Shown here: in pieces, positions 8,623 through 17,486 of the stretch
How the letters are laid out: each line of letters starts with the position of its first letter
How positions within the stretch are numbered: the stretch's first letter is position 1
From: a virus
Direction: 5' to 3' (one strand)
DNA: 59,471 nt
Virus record (IMG/VR): IMGVR_UViG_3300002835_000205
Location: 1-59,471 of that record
Position numbers and translations under genes: made by a program
The notes under the pieces: model-generated
The model's input: only the letters and a program-made list of their open reading frames with translations
Database searches by the model: none
Told to the model about the DNA's origin: nothing

Positions 8623-8785
8623 ACTAGATGTTTATAAACAACTTCTAAACATAAGTTACAACAGCAAAGGTTCATTATCATTTACTGAAGTGTATAATCT
8701 TCCTGTCTATGTAAGACGTATTTACATAGATGAGATACAGAGGTATGTAAAAGAAGAAAATCCTAAGCAAAGTAAAAGAAGATAG
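8576..8785 (+). CDS. Second-frame tail-assembly protein overlapping the gp26-like gene
   Basis: The frame encodes up to 69 residues from an ATG inside the end of the gp26-like gene, in the +1 frame. Its core (KGSLSFTEVYNLPVYVRRIYIDEIQRY) matches the 'hskGGfs..dvynMPv.lR.fYi..l' pattern of the small proteins just before the tape measure in T4-like phages. It probably works with the upstream protein in tail assembly, either as a separate product or as the C-terminal part of a frameshift fusion. The start at 8576 is only one possibility; translation may enter through the T7 run at 8596-8602. Confidence 0.6.
   Translation: MLPSGYSFFGLTLSHKLDVYKQLLNISYNSKGSLSFTEVYNLPVYVRRIYIDEIQRYVKEENPKQSKRR
8596..8602 (+). 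other. Candidate +1 frameshift site (seven T)
   Basis: In the gp26-like frame the sequence reads CAG-TTT-TTT-TGG. A +1 slip on TTT-TTT-T keeps both tRNA-Phe paired and continues into the overlapping frame (Gly-Leu-Thr). A canonical -1 X-XXY-YYZ site is not present here. Functional use is inference. Confidence 0.35.
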
Positions 8786-8823
8786 TATTATTTAGCAATA
8801 TTTGTTAAATATAGTATTCATAT

Positions 8824-8834
8824 TATATTTATAG
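8824..8834 (+). promoter_or_regulatory. Candidate late promoter box TATATTTATAG before tape-measure genes
   Basis: A third exact TATATTTATAG, followed by TAAAAT as at 35 kb, 12 bases before the ATG at 8847. A transcript from here would be nearly leaderless for the small protein and would cover the tape measure. Confidence 0.5.
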
Positions 8835-8846
8835 TAAAATATTTGT

Positions 8847-9062
8847 ATGAACAAGCATAATTCAAAAGTTTTGGAAGAGGGGTTTTTAGCGGGTATACTA
8901 GCATTATTCTCATTTGGTAAACAAGTGAAGATGTTACAGAGAATGTATACAGCAAGTAAAGACCCTGAAATACAAGAGTTGATACATGATATAAAGTTCA
9001 ATGAACAGCGTTACAAAGATGAGATAAGGAGATTAAAGAAGAAAAATCCTAATGTTAAGTAA
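8847..9062 (+). CDS. Small helical protein upstream of the tape measure
   Basis: A 71-residue protein with a hydrophobic N-terminal stretch (GFLAGILALFSFG) and a charged, probably coiled-coil C-terminus ending KKKNPNVK. Its stop shares a base with the tape-measure start (TAATG), so the two are likely translationally coupled. I do not recognise the family. A single short hydrophobic helix could be a weak membrane segment. Confidence 0.6.
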   Translation: MNKHNSKVLEEGFLAGILALFSFGKQVKMLQRMYTASKDPEIQELIHDIKFNEQRYKDEIRRLKKKNPNVK

Positions 9063-12000
9063 TGGCTAAACAGAACAAAAATCCTTTAAAAGATATAGAA
9101 GATTTAGGAAAAGCAGCGAGAGAAGAGGCTAAGAATTTAGCTTCTGATACTGAACAACTCCAAACTAGACTAAAGCAATTTTTTAAAGAAAATACTAAAT
9201 TAACATCAGCTCAATTACGTTCTGTTGCTGATGTATTGAAGAAGTATAAGGAATTACAAAAGATACTAAATAATTTAGAAGTAAGTGGTGAGGATTATAA
9301 GAATACCGTAGAAAAACTAAGGGATTTATTGGAGGAAACCAATGAGCAGTTAGAGGAAAGTAAATCTTTATATGATATATTACAAAAAAAGCTTAATGAA
9401 CAACTGAATAGTTTAGATAAGTTTGCTACGATAAAAGATAAGATAAATAATTTAGACCAAGCTAGTATAGGATTAGTATCTAAAAATGCTGATAACTTAG
9501 ATTTGAGTATACAAATATTAAGAGAAAGAGTTAGATTACTAGATAAAGCTCAATCACTTATTGATATTAAAGAGTCTAAATTATTAGTTGATTCAGGTGT
9601 TTTTGATGCCTTAGTAAAAAGTGGGGTAGAATTTGACGAAGGAGTTTCATCAATAAGTAAAAAACTTAATGAGTTAAAGAATGATAGAAAAGCATTTATA
9701 GACGCTAAAGACACGGCTAATGTAAAAATAATTAATGAAGAAATAAATAGTCTTAGTAGTGATTTATCAGAGTTAGCCGCTAAAGAAATAGCAAATAAGA
9801 AAAAATCAACAAATGCTTTAAAATCTGAGTTAGGGGTTAGAAGAGAGATAAATGATGCATATGAAGATTATGTAAGGAGCGTTGATTCATCGTATACTAA
9901 GTATGCTGCTATAGCTAATCTGATTCCTTTCATAGGAGGTAACATATCAAAAGCATTCTTACAAGCTAAAGATATTTCTATAGATGCGGGTAAAGCTATT
10001 AGAGATACTTTTATAGAAACTAAAGACCCTATAAAAGCTTTAGCAGCGGGTATGAAAGTTATGAGAGGTCATATCGGTATGATGGGCCCTATCATCGGTG
10101 GAATGGTATTTGCATTTAAAGCAGTCCATGGTTTACTGAGTTCAATAAATGAGATAACAAAAGGTATACAAGCTCAAACAGGGTTAGCATCTGTACAGGC
10201 ATACGATTTATATAAGAATGCACTATCTGCACAAACTGCTTTCCATAATCAACTATCTACATTAGAAGATATAATTGCTGTTCAAACAGCATATATACAA
10301 CAATATGGAAGATTTTCACAGTTAACTGACACTACATTAGTTCAGATATCAGATGCTGCTAAGGTATTTGGATATGCTGCTGAAACTGCTTCTCAATTGC
10401 AGGGTACTTTTATGGAGTTGGGTGCTGATGAAAGTATTGCGGGAAATATGCAAGTTGCTGTGGGTAATTTGGCTAAGGCAAATAAACTCGCACCCGGCGT
10501 GATTGCAAAAGACCTAGTAGATAATTCCGAATATCTCGCAACAAATTTCGCAGGAATGCCAATCGAAGCAGCAAAAGCAGCTATAGAGGTTCGTAAATTA
10601 GGATATAGTCTATCACAAGCAGCAAAAACTCAAGACCATTTATTCGATGTTCAAGGAAGTTTAACAGCACAGATGGAAGCATCTGTTGCCATGGGTAAAT
10701 TGATAGATGTGAGTGCTGCAAGGAACTATGCTCTTCAAGGTGATACCGTGAAGATGATGCAAGAAATCTCTAAGCAATCGGGTACTTATGCTGAGTTTCA
10801 AAAAGCTTCAGTACCTCAAAGAATGCTTTTAGCAAAAGCATTTGGTATGGAGGTTGGTGAATTGCAGAAGAGTTTATACATACGAGAGAAGTTAACAGGA
10901 TTATCGGAAGAGGAACAGAAGTATGCTTTAGACCATTTAAAAACTTTGGATGGTGTAGAGAAGATGAGTGCAGGACAATTAAAGTCTGAAATATCAAAAG
11001 CTCAACAAGCTGAAAGATTTGATGTAGCATTAAGCAAAATTAAAAATGCACTTATAATAGCTGTATTACCTTTAGTTGAAGCATTAGTTCCTGTGTTAGA
11101 AACTGCATCAAATATTATATCGGTGATGGCATTAATAATTAAGGGAGTCGGAGTTGCATTTCAAATTGTTGGATATATTATCGAGGGTTTGCTAATGCCA
11201 TTACAATTTATAAATGATATAATAGATGATGGTTTAACGGGAGCTGTTAAGAAGTTTGGAGATGGTTTTAATGATGGAATTTTGAGTGCTGCAAAAAATA
11301 TAATAGGTTTAGTAAGTGGCATAGGAATGGTATATCTTGCATTTTCTAAATTAAGCAAACTAAATTTAGGAAACATCACAGGTATGCTTAATATGGATAC
11401 CTTAAAAACAAAAGCTAAAGGTATATATGATAGAGTGAAAGGAGCAGTTTCAAGTCGTATGGGAGGTGCTGCACCAACTTCACAAGCTAATGCAGGTGGA
11501 GGCATAGGCACAGATTTACAAAATAGTATAAAAGCATCAAAACAAATAAAACCTGAATCAGGGCAAATTGTAAAAGATTTTCTAAAAAGTTTAGCATCAG
11601 GTTTGCAATCTATGGGTTCAGGTAAAGCTACTGCGGGTGCAGCAGGATTAACTAAAGCATCTGTAGGATTTACTGCAATGAAACCTGCACTACCTCAAAT
11701 AAAAGCATTGTCTAAAATAGATGCAGAAATGTTAAAAAAGAATTTACAGGGTTTAGCTTCAGGACTAAGGTCTATGGGTACGGGTAAAACTTTTATGGGT
11801 TCTTTAGGATTAGCATTAGCATCCTTAGGATTTATAGTAATGAGACCTGCTATGGTTGGTATTAAAGCTATGGCATCTATTGATGGGGAAATGTTAAAAA
11901 AGAATTTGCAAGGTATTGCATCAGGACTAAGGTCTATGGGTACGACTAAAGTTCTATTAGGTTCATTAGCATTAATATTAGCATCTGTTGGATTCATAGC

Positions 12001-12766
12001 TGCTATACCTGCTGCAATAGGTATGGCAGCATTAGGTTTTGCTGCTCCATTGGCAGCAACAGGTTTAACATTATTAGGTGTAGCATTAAATACATTCGGG
12101 GCTGCAATGGCTAACCCTATGGCACTATTAGGATTAGCATTACTTGTGGGAACAGCTGTAGCATTAGGATATGCATTAAGTTTAGCAGCACCTGCTATAC
12201 AAGCATTTGCAAGTTCTTTAGAATCGATGAGTATGGAAAGAGTACTTGCTATAGGATTGTTGGGCCCTGCATTAATATTATTCAGTGCATCTGCTGTTAT
12301 AGCAAGTTTAGGATTAATGGCAGCATCCATTGGATTTGCAGCATTTGCATTATCTTTTGGATATTTTGGAGACAAAGTATTACAATATTCTGACCCTATC
12401 TCACAACTATCAGATTCTATATTATCTTTAGCTAATAGTTTCAAGGCATTACAATCTGTAGATATGTCTAAAATATCTACAAATGTAAAAACTTTGGGAG
12501 ATGTTTCAGTAAAATCCAACGCAACTGTAGATACAAAAATAAATTCTAATCCTATAAAAACAAAGAATACATCGAATGTTGATACAGAAACCAATCCTAC
12601 ATATAAAGATAGCAATACAACATCTCAAAGTACAAATATTAATTATAAATTAGATAGATTACTAAATGTAATGCAACAGTATATATCCATGTCTCCACAG
12701 TTAGTTATTGAGTTTGATGATGGTACGGTAAGTAAGTTGAAATCAAAACTTAAAAAAACTATATAA
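9062..12766 (+). CDS. Tail tape measure protein
   Basis: At 1234 residues this is the longest gene in the window and lies between the chaperone-like genes and the baseplate genes, the place of the tape measure. Residues 1-290 are highly charged and coiled-coil-like. A central region (about 320-770) is Ala/Gly-rich with hydrophobic helices, and residues about 837-998 contain three tandem 54-residue repeats with a (L/I)ASGL(R/Q)SMG core. Then come strongly hydrophobic Ala-rich helices (about 980-1120), a polar Asn/Thr linker and a final helical domain. These hydrophobic segments are usual for proteins that line the tube and may enter the host membrane. Length sets tail length by general knowledge of the family. 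Confidence 0.88.
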   Translation: MAKQNKNPLKDIEDLGKAAREEAKNLASDTEQLQTRLKQFFKENTKLTSAQLRSVADVLKKYKELQKILNNLEVSGEDYKNTVEKLRDLLEETNEQLEESKSLYDILQKKLNEQLNSLDKFATIKDKINNLDQASIGLVSKNADNLDLSIQILRERVRLLDKAQSLIDIKESKLLVDSGVFDALVKSGVEFDEGVSSISKKLNELKNDRKAFIDAKDTANVKIINEEINSLSSDLSELAAKEIANKKKSTNALKSELGVRREINDAYEDYVRSVDSSYTKYAAIANLIPFIGGNISKAFLQAKDISIDAGKAIRDTFIETKDPIKALAAGMKVMRGHIGMMGPIIGGMVFAFKAVHGLLSSINEITKGIQAQTGLASVQAYDLYKNALSAQTAFHNQLSTLEDIIAVQTAYIQQYGRFSQLTDTTLVQISDAAKVFGYAAETASQLQGTFMELGADESIAGNMQVAVGNLAKANKLAPGVIAKDLVDNSEYLATNFAGMPIEAAKAAIEVRKLGYSLSQAAKTQDHLFDVQGSLTAQMEASVAMGKLIDVSAARNYALQGDTVKMMQEISKQSGTYAEFQKASVPQRMLLAKAFGMEVGELQKSLYIREKLTGLSEEEQKYALDHLKTLDGVEKMSAGQLKSEISKAQQAERFDVALSKIKNALIIAVLPLVEALVPVLETASNIISVMALIIKGVGVAFQIVGYIIEGLLMPLQFINDIIDDGLTGAVKKFGDGFNDGILSAAKNIIGLVSGIGMVYLAFSKLSKLNLGNITGMLNMDTLKTKAKGIYDRVKGAVSSRMGGAAPTSQANAGGGIGTDLQNSIKASKQIKPESGQIVKDFLKSLASGLQSMGSGKATAGAAGLTKASVGFTAMKPALPQIKALSKIDAEMLKKNLQGLASGLRSMGTGKTFMGSLGLALASLGFIVMRPAMVGIKAMASIDGEMLKKNLQGIASGLRSMGTTKVLLGSLALILASVGFIAAIPAAIGMAALGFAAPLAATGLTLLGVALNTFGAAMANPMALLGLALLVGTAVALGYALSLAAPAIQAFASSLESMSMERVLAIGLLGPALILFSASAVIASLGLMAASIGFAAFALSFGYFGDKVLQYSDPISQLSDSILSLANSFKALQSVDMSKISTNVKTLGDVSVKSNATVDTKINSNPIKTKNTSNVDTETNPTYKDSNTTSQSTNINYKLDRLLNVMQQYISMSPQLVIEFDDGTVSKLKSKLKKTI
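11570..12055 (+). repeat. Three tandem 162-bp coding repeats in the tape measure
   Basis: The ASG of the (L/I)ASGL core begins at residues 845, 899 and 953, giving a period of 54 residues or 162 bases. Copies two and three are also close at DNA level around 11729 and 11891 (ATGTTAAAAAAGAATTT in both). Tandem units in this place could change tail length by recombination. Confidence 0.85.
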
Positions 12767-13315
12767 ATGGCAAAATCAAGAAGTATATCATCTAGTCCTG
12801 TAAATAGTCCTAAATCTATCAAACCAAGATTTACTCAATTAATATTTAAAATTATACCATTACAATTAACAGTTACTTTTCCTGCATATCTAAATACTAT
12901 ATCTTCTAGGTTTGCACCTAATTGGCAAGATTTTACAGAAATTGGCAGAGCTGACTCAAAAGTATTACTAGCTTCATTTGCAAAGGACGTAGATTTAAAT
13001 TTTACCGTGGTTGCAGAAGGAGGTAGGTCAGATACTCAATCAATGTTTAATAAATTAGATGATTTAGCAAAAGGTACACTACCTAATTATTTCGAAGGCA
13101 ATAAAGGATTTCAAGGTAACTTTGTAAATTTTACAATTGGAGATATATATATTAATGAAATTGGATATATAAACTCTTTAGATTACCAATGGGAAAACGA
13201 TAAAACAAGTTGGATAGATAATTTACCTGTATTAACAACTGTTAATATGACTCTAAGATGGATAGGTAAAAAAATGCCATCAGCAGCGGAAAATATATTC
13301 AGCAATAGAACATAA
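12767..13315 (+). CDS. Baseplate/tail-tube-like structural protein
   Basis: A 182-residue protein starting right after the tape-measure stop. It has a Ser/Lys-rich N-terminus and a beta-rich core with FAPNWQDFTEIGRADSK, LNFTVVAEGG and FTIGDIYINEIGYI. This pattern recurs in T4-like phages of marine bacteria just after the tape measure and looks like a tube-fold protein, possibly the tube initiator or hub ring (T4 gp54/gp48 position). The exact role is inferred from position. Confidence 0.55.
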   Translation: MAKSRSISSSPVNSPKSIKPRFTQLIFKIIPLQLTVTFPAYLNTISSRFAPNWQDFTEIGRADSKVLLASFAKDVDLNFTVVAEGGRSDTQSMFNKLDDLAKGTLPNYFEGNKGFQGNFVNFTIGDIYINEIGYINSLDYQWENDKTSWIDNLPVLTTVNMTLRWIGKKMPSAAENIFSNRT

Positions 13316-13320
13316 TACTA

Positions 13321-13629
13321 ATGAACAGGTATAGAAAACTAGCATCGGAAATTAAGGATAAGTCTACTGAGAATGAAAGATATAGTTCTACATTTTATCC
13401 ATCCATACCATTTAGACAAAGCGATTTATATATATATTCTAGGAAATCAGATAGATTGGATTTATTAGCATTTGAATTTTACAAAGACCAAACATTATGG
13501 TGGGTTATAGCAAGAGCAAATGATTTAGGTAAAGGTAGTTTTACAGTTCCGTCAGGACGTAGACTTCGTATTCCATATCCTATAGATGAGTTAGAAATTC
13601 AAAAATTAATAGAAAATGGACTTACTTAG
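13321..13629 (+). CDS. Baseplate wedge protein with LysM-like domain (gp53-like)
   Basis: A 102-residue protein. Its second half (RLDLLAFEFYKDQTLWWVIARANDL...FTVPSGRRLRIPYP) has the helix-helix-strand pattern 'DlLA..fYgd..lWwvIa.aN...p....G..LriP' of the LysM-like domain in gp53-type baseplate proteins. In T4, gp53 bridges baseplate wedges. It overlaps the next gene by 14 bases. The family identity is good; the T4 equivalence is inferred from size and place. Confidence 0.75.
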   Translation: MNRYRKLASEIKDKSTENERYSSTFYPSIPFRQSDLYIYSRKSDRLDLLAFEFYKDQTLWWVIARANDLGKGSFTVPSGRRLRIPYPIDELEIQKLIENGLT

Positions 13630-15649
13630 GCAAAAATTTGATGATACTACATATAGTATAATGTCAACTCGGAAAAAGTTACATTATGATATGCGAAATG
13701 GAGCTGAAGACCTTAGTGGTGATTATAAACGTAGATTACCTGCGTGGGCTAGAATATCAATGCCAAACACTAAGTATCCGTCTCTTCAATCTAATTTAGG
13801 GGGGTATGAACAAAGCTATGACCATCAAGATACTAATAGACCTGTAAAGGCTATGCTAAAAAGTTTAAGTATAAAGAGAGTTACAGGAAAAGCTGAAAAA
13901 ATGAATTTAACATTAGAGATAGATGTTGAATTCGAGGTATTTTCTTTTGATGAATTTGTTACTTATTCAAGGGCATATCTACGAAGAGAGAAGGATAGGA
14001 ATCCGATAACGATAGAATGGGGTAATGGTTCTGATTATGGAGGTAGAGGTAGAGTATCCAATAAAATAGAGGGAGCGTATGTAATAGCGGGAGGTTATTC
14101 TAATACTGAATTAAATACATATATATGTAGATTCAATGCGATTGGCCCTGCATCTGCTATAGCAAATCTTGACGTACTATCATGTGATGTATCTTATGCA
14201 TTTCCTAATCAAGTATTTAAGTATGGTAGTTTAGCATTCTCAGGCACTGAGAATGTTTCTAGTCTAATTACTAAGATAATGTATGACTTACAGGAAGGCG
14301 GTTCAAAGAGAACATCTCAGTTCAGTGATGGGTACGAACCTAAATCAGTAGGAATGGCAGGAGGAAATCCTGTTGGAAAGATATACGAATATTTTCCCGG
14401 CAGTAATGCCTTCATGGCATTCATATCCTCATTCATGAACAGCAAAGAAGAGAGAACAGGTATAGGTAGTGATGCTCACGAATATATATCCTTACAATAT
14501 CTTGTAGATTTAATAAATAAAACTATAATTAAGGCAACTAATGATAAGTGTGGAAATAAATTTAAATTTAGAATTGGATTTGAAAAAGAGAATCCATACT
14601 CCTCAGTTCCTGCGAATAAGCTAGGTAATAAATTTAGGTCAGGAGACCCTACGTCCGTATTATTTTTGGGGAGAGGTTCAGGAAATTATAAAAATAATGC
14701 AGGAAACGGAAAAGATTTTGAAGTAGGAGGCTCATTCTTTAAGTCTAACTGTTTCTTAGGAGACCGTGTTGCTCATAGATACATATTAATAAGTAGAAGA
14801 TTTGTAGTAGATGAATTACACCTAAAATTTCAAGAATTAAATACTGCTAGAGAAGAATCTACTAAGAACAAAGCAAATAAAACAGATAGAATCTCAGATG
14901 TTACATATAGCATTAAAGAATTCTTTGAAACTATCTTTTCGAGAATATCAAGATGTTCAGGTAATTTTGTTAATCTATCATTTAGATTACCTGACCCTAC
15001 TAAAATAGACGATAAATTTCAATTACAAGAATTAATTATTACAGATGCTTTAGCAGTTAGTGGTGCTCCGCATCCATTATTTGAGTTAGACCCTATAAAA
15101 GGTGATGGAAATTCTTTATCACTAGTTGTTGAAGGTAAATTACCAACAGATTTAGTTGATTTAGCATTAGTAACGGGCATACGAGAAGGTTCAGGCACTT
15201 CAGGTAAAATATCAGAAGACACCGAGTATCCTGACAATGTAGATAAGGAATACAAATCAATTATAAAAAAACTAACTTCAACAGATGAAAAAATAGGAGT
15301 ATATGCTAGAATGGCTAAAAAAGATTTCAGTGAAGATACTATAGCAGATGCATGTTCATCATTGGCTGAATTTAAAAAAATACATAATGCTATAGAAGTT
15401 ATTCGAGGTACGAGTACTGATAATAAATTTAGTTTTATGGAATATTTTGATTTAGAAATGAAAATAGAAATGGAAGGGACATATCCTATCATAGCGGGTA
15501 ATGTATTCACGTCAACAAATTTACCTGATTTTGCAAGACCTAGCAACGGTATTGGGTTTGTTGTAATGGATGTTGAAGATAAAATAGATGCTACAGGAGT
15601 TTGGACAACATCTATTAGCACGAGGGCATGTCCATATTTAAACATATAA
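13616..15649 (+). CDS. Large baseplate hub-type structural protein
   Basis: A 677-residue beta-rich protein after the gp53-like gene. Visible segments include MLKSLSIKRVTGKAEKMNLTLEIDVEFEVFS (early), NPITIEWGNGSDYGGRGR and NTYICRFNAIGPASA, typical of hub-like proteins where a tube-fold domain is followed by larger insertions. A hub role (T4 gp27 position) is inferred. No lysozyme or peptidase motif was seen, so any cell-wall enzyme for entry must be elsewhere. The start at 13616 overlaps the previous gene; an ATG at 13661 is an alternative. Confidence 0.55.
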   Translation: MDLLRQKFDDTTYSIMSTRKKLHYDMRNGAEDLSGDYKRRLPAWARISMPNTKYPSLQSNLGGYEQSYDHQDTNRPVKAMLKSLSIKRVTGKAEKMNLTLEIDVEFEVFSFDEFVTYSRAYLRREKDRNPITIEWGNGSDYGGRGRVSNKIEGAYVIAGGYSNTELNTYICRFNAIGPASAIANLDVLSCDVSYAFPNQVFKYGSLAFSGTENVSSLITKIMYDLQEGGSKRTSQFSDGYEPKSVGMAGGNPVGKIYEYFPGSNAFMAFISSFMNSKEERTGIGSDAHEYISLQYLVDLINKTIIKATNDKCGNKFKFRIGFEKENPYSSVPANKLGNKFRSGDPTSVLFLGRGSGNYKNNAGNGKDFEVGGSFFKSNCFLGDRVAHRYILISRRFVVDELHLKFQELNTAREESTKNKANKTDRISDVTYSIKEFFETIFSRISRCSGNFVNLSFRLPDPTKIDDKFQLQELIITDALAVSGAPHPLFELDPIKGDGNSLSLVVEGKLPTDLVDLALVTGIREGSGTSGKISEDTEYPDNVDKEYKSIIKKLTSTDEKIGVYARMAKKDFSEDTIADACSSLAEFKKIHNAIEVIRGTSTDNKFSFMEYFDLEMKIEMEGTYPIIAGNVFTSTNLPDFARPSNGIGFVVMDVEDKIDATGVWTTSISTRACPYLNI

Positions 15650-15654
15650 TAAGT

Positions 15655-16176
15655 ATGAGAGAAGTAAAACATACCAAAGGTTTAGAATATTATACTATGA
15701 ATGGTTTAGAGTATGTTGGACAATATTATATAAATCCTGAAAATAACATTGCATATATATATGACGATATGAAGGTTAATACTAAAATATTAATTCCTAG
15801 ACATACGTTTAATACAGAAACAATTAGACTTAGAAGTATAACTAAGGGAGGTTACGAAGCACCTGTACCTATAAAAATAAAGCCAACTGATTTGGAGTAT
15901 TCAGTAGGCATAGTAACAAGGTATTTTGTGCAAAAAAGAAATTCACCATTGAATACTATAGTAGAAATAGACTCTGAACAATTCAGTAATATAAAATCTA
16001 ATTCAAAAAAAAGTGGAATAGATTTAAATATATATAATTCAGTAAGTTTTCAATGGATGATTTCAGGTAATTCAAGGTATGTTCAAAATTTTAATTTAAG
16101 ACAAATAAGAGATAACTTGAAAGATTTCAAAGGATTAGATAATTTTTTAAAAAATAGTTTGGAATTTTATAAGTAA
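15655..16176 (+). CDS. Virion-associated protein ending the structural operon
   Basis: A protein of about 173 residues from the ATG at 15655; an upstream ATG at 15628 would overlap the hub gene. It opens with GLEYYTMNGLEYVGQYYINPENNIAYIYDDM, a 'G..Y.G.Yh......yms' motif seen in small structural proteins near the baseplate genes of marine T4-like phages, then a mixed beta domain. Function unknown; a virion part is likely from its place as the last gene before the replication block. Confidence 0.5.
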   Translation: MREVKHTKGLEYYTMNGLEYVGQYYINPENNIAYIYDDMKVNTKILIPRHTFNTETIRLRSITKGGYEAPVPIKIKPTDLEYSVGIVTRYFVQKRNSPLNTIVEIDSEQFSNIKSNSKKSGIDLNIYNSVSFQWMISGNSRYVQNFNLRQIRDNLKDFKGLDNFLKNSLEFYK

Positions 16177-16202
16177 ATTTCAAAAATTTTAAAATAATAC
16201 AG

Positions 16203-16210
16203 TATATTTG
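16203..16210 (+). promoter_or_regulatory. Bacteroidota-type -7 box TATATTTG
   Basis: TATATTTG fits TAnnTTTG, 19 bases before the ATG at 16230, in the gap where structural genes give way to replication genes. No clear -33 TTG at normal spacing. Suggests recognition by the host primary sigma factor. Confidence 0.5.
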
Positions 16211-16229
16211 CATAAAGAAGTTACAAGAT

Positions 16230-17471
16230 ATGAATATAGTTATATGCATTCCAAGCAAGTATGGTCACTATCTTGACTCTAAGATAGGATTCATGTCTAT
16301 ATATGATGACTTTGATAAGTCCATAAGACATTATCCTATAGATTTGACAGACGTGGAAAATGTGGAATTACCTAAAATTAGTACGAACTCTGTTGTAGTG
16401 AATAAGAGATTATTCGATACTCATTATAAATCTATAATATCTTATGATTTAGAGACTCAAGCTTGGTTGGGTGGTGAATCTGTAGATTTAGATGTTATAA
16501 ATTTCAAGAAATATCTAAAACATTACAGGAGGTTGGATTACTATAGATATGTTCCATATTATGTATATGTAGCAATGTCTGAGAAACTTATACATACTAT
16601 TTTAGATTGTAAAAATTGCTTAGACATATCTAAGGCATCTGAATTTTATACAAATGTAGTTTATCCCTCTATAGAAATTATAGAAAAAAATTGTATGTAT
16701 GTAGAATTAGATTCTTTCAACTCTAATTTTAATAGAAAATATTCAAATAACTTTGTAAAAGTTCTCTATAATATTCATACTAAAACAGGTAGACCATCTA
16801 ATGTATATGATGGAGTTAACTATTCAGCTATAAATAAAAAAGATGATAGTAGATTGAATTTTATAAGTAGATTTGATAGTGGGTATCTAGTTGAGTATGA
16901 TTTTGACTCCTATCACATTAGGATTATTGGAAAGTTATTAAACTATGATTTTTCAGATATAGAATCATTACACACACATTTCGCAAAAATGTATTTTAAT
17001 ACGGATACTATTACAGAATCTCAATATGAGGATAGTAAGAAGATAAGTTTTACTTTACTATATAAAGATGATAAAGACTTATGTGATAGGTATAATGTAG
17101 ATTTTTTTAATAAAGTATATTCACTTAAAGAAAAAATTTGGGAGCAGTACCAAACTATAGGATATATAGAAAGCCCTATAACCCAAAGAAAACTTTCAGT
17201 AAGTGATGAAATGAATAAATCAAAACTATTCAGTTATTATATACAAATGATAGAAACTGAACTTTCTATGCTATTTATACATGGAGTGAATACCTTGTTA
17301 GACAACAAAAAATCTAAGATGATATTATACACCTATGATTCAATATTAATAGATTATAACGTAGAAGATGGTTATGATTTATTAAAAGATGTAAAAAAAA
17401 TATTAATTAATAGCAAAGTAAAAAAAGGAAAAAACTACAAAGATATGGAGCTATTTAGCATCGTATGCTAA
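16230..17471 (+). CDS. Short, degenerate family A DNA polymerase-like protein
   Basis: A 413-residue protein with the polymerase palm/finger motifs of family A but without a 3'-5' exonuclease domain. TKTGRPSN (about residues 185-192) matches the TxTGRxSS element. YDFDSYHIR (D224) matches motif A (DYSxIELR), with the Glu replaced by His. SKKISFTLLY (K270/K271) matches motif B, with the usual Gly after the Tyr replaced by Lys. TYDSILID (D370) matches motif C, with HDE changed to YDS. Both catalytic Asp are thus kept while substrate-binding residues differ. A complete PolA is encoded at 25361-27679, so this is a second, divergent paralogue. Its role (translesion, priming, accessory or inactive) is unknown. 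Confidence 0.75.
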   Translation: MNIVICIPSKYGHYLDSKIGFMSIYDDFDKSIRHYPIDLTDVENVELPKISTNSVVVNKRLFDTHYKSIISYDLETQAWLGGESVDLDVINFKKYLKHYRRLDYYRYVPYYVYVAMSEKLIHTILDCKNCLDISKASEFYTNVVYPSIEIIEKNCMYVELDSFNSNFNRKYSNNFVKVLYNIHTKTGRPSNVYDGVNYSAINKKDDSRLNFISRFDSGYLVEYDFDSYHIRIIGKLLNYDFSDIESLHTHFAKMYFNTDTITESQYEDSKKISFTLLYKDDKDLCDRYNVDFFNKVYSLKEKIWEQYQTIGYIESPITQRKLSVSDEMNKSKLFSYYIQMIETELSMLFIHGVNTLLDNKKSKMILYTYDSILIDYNVEDGYDLLKDVKKILINSKVKKGKNYKDMELFSIVC

Positions 17472-17486
17472 CCAAAAAGATTTATT

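Noticed and set aside
11695-12615. 306-residue open frame on the - strand inside the tape measure
   Set aside because: It is antisense to a well-supported tape-measure region of low-complexity Ala/Leu/Gly codons, its product is an unnatural Asn/Ala/Pro-rich sequence, and no - strand gene exists elsewhere in the window.
15019-15672. 217-residue open frame on the - strand over the hub gene
   Set aside because: Fully covered by the + strand hub protein and the next start; Ser/Ile-rich product without motifs. A shadow of codon bias.
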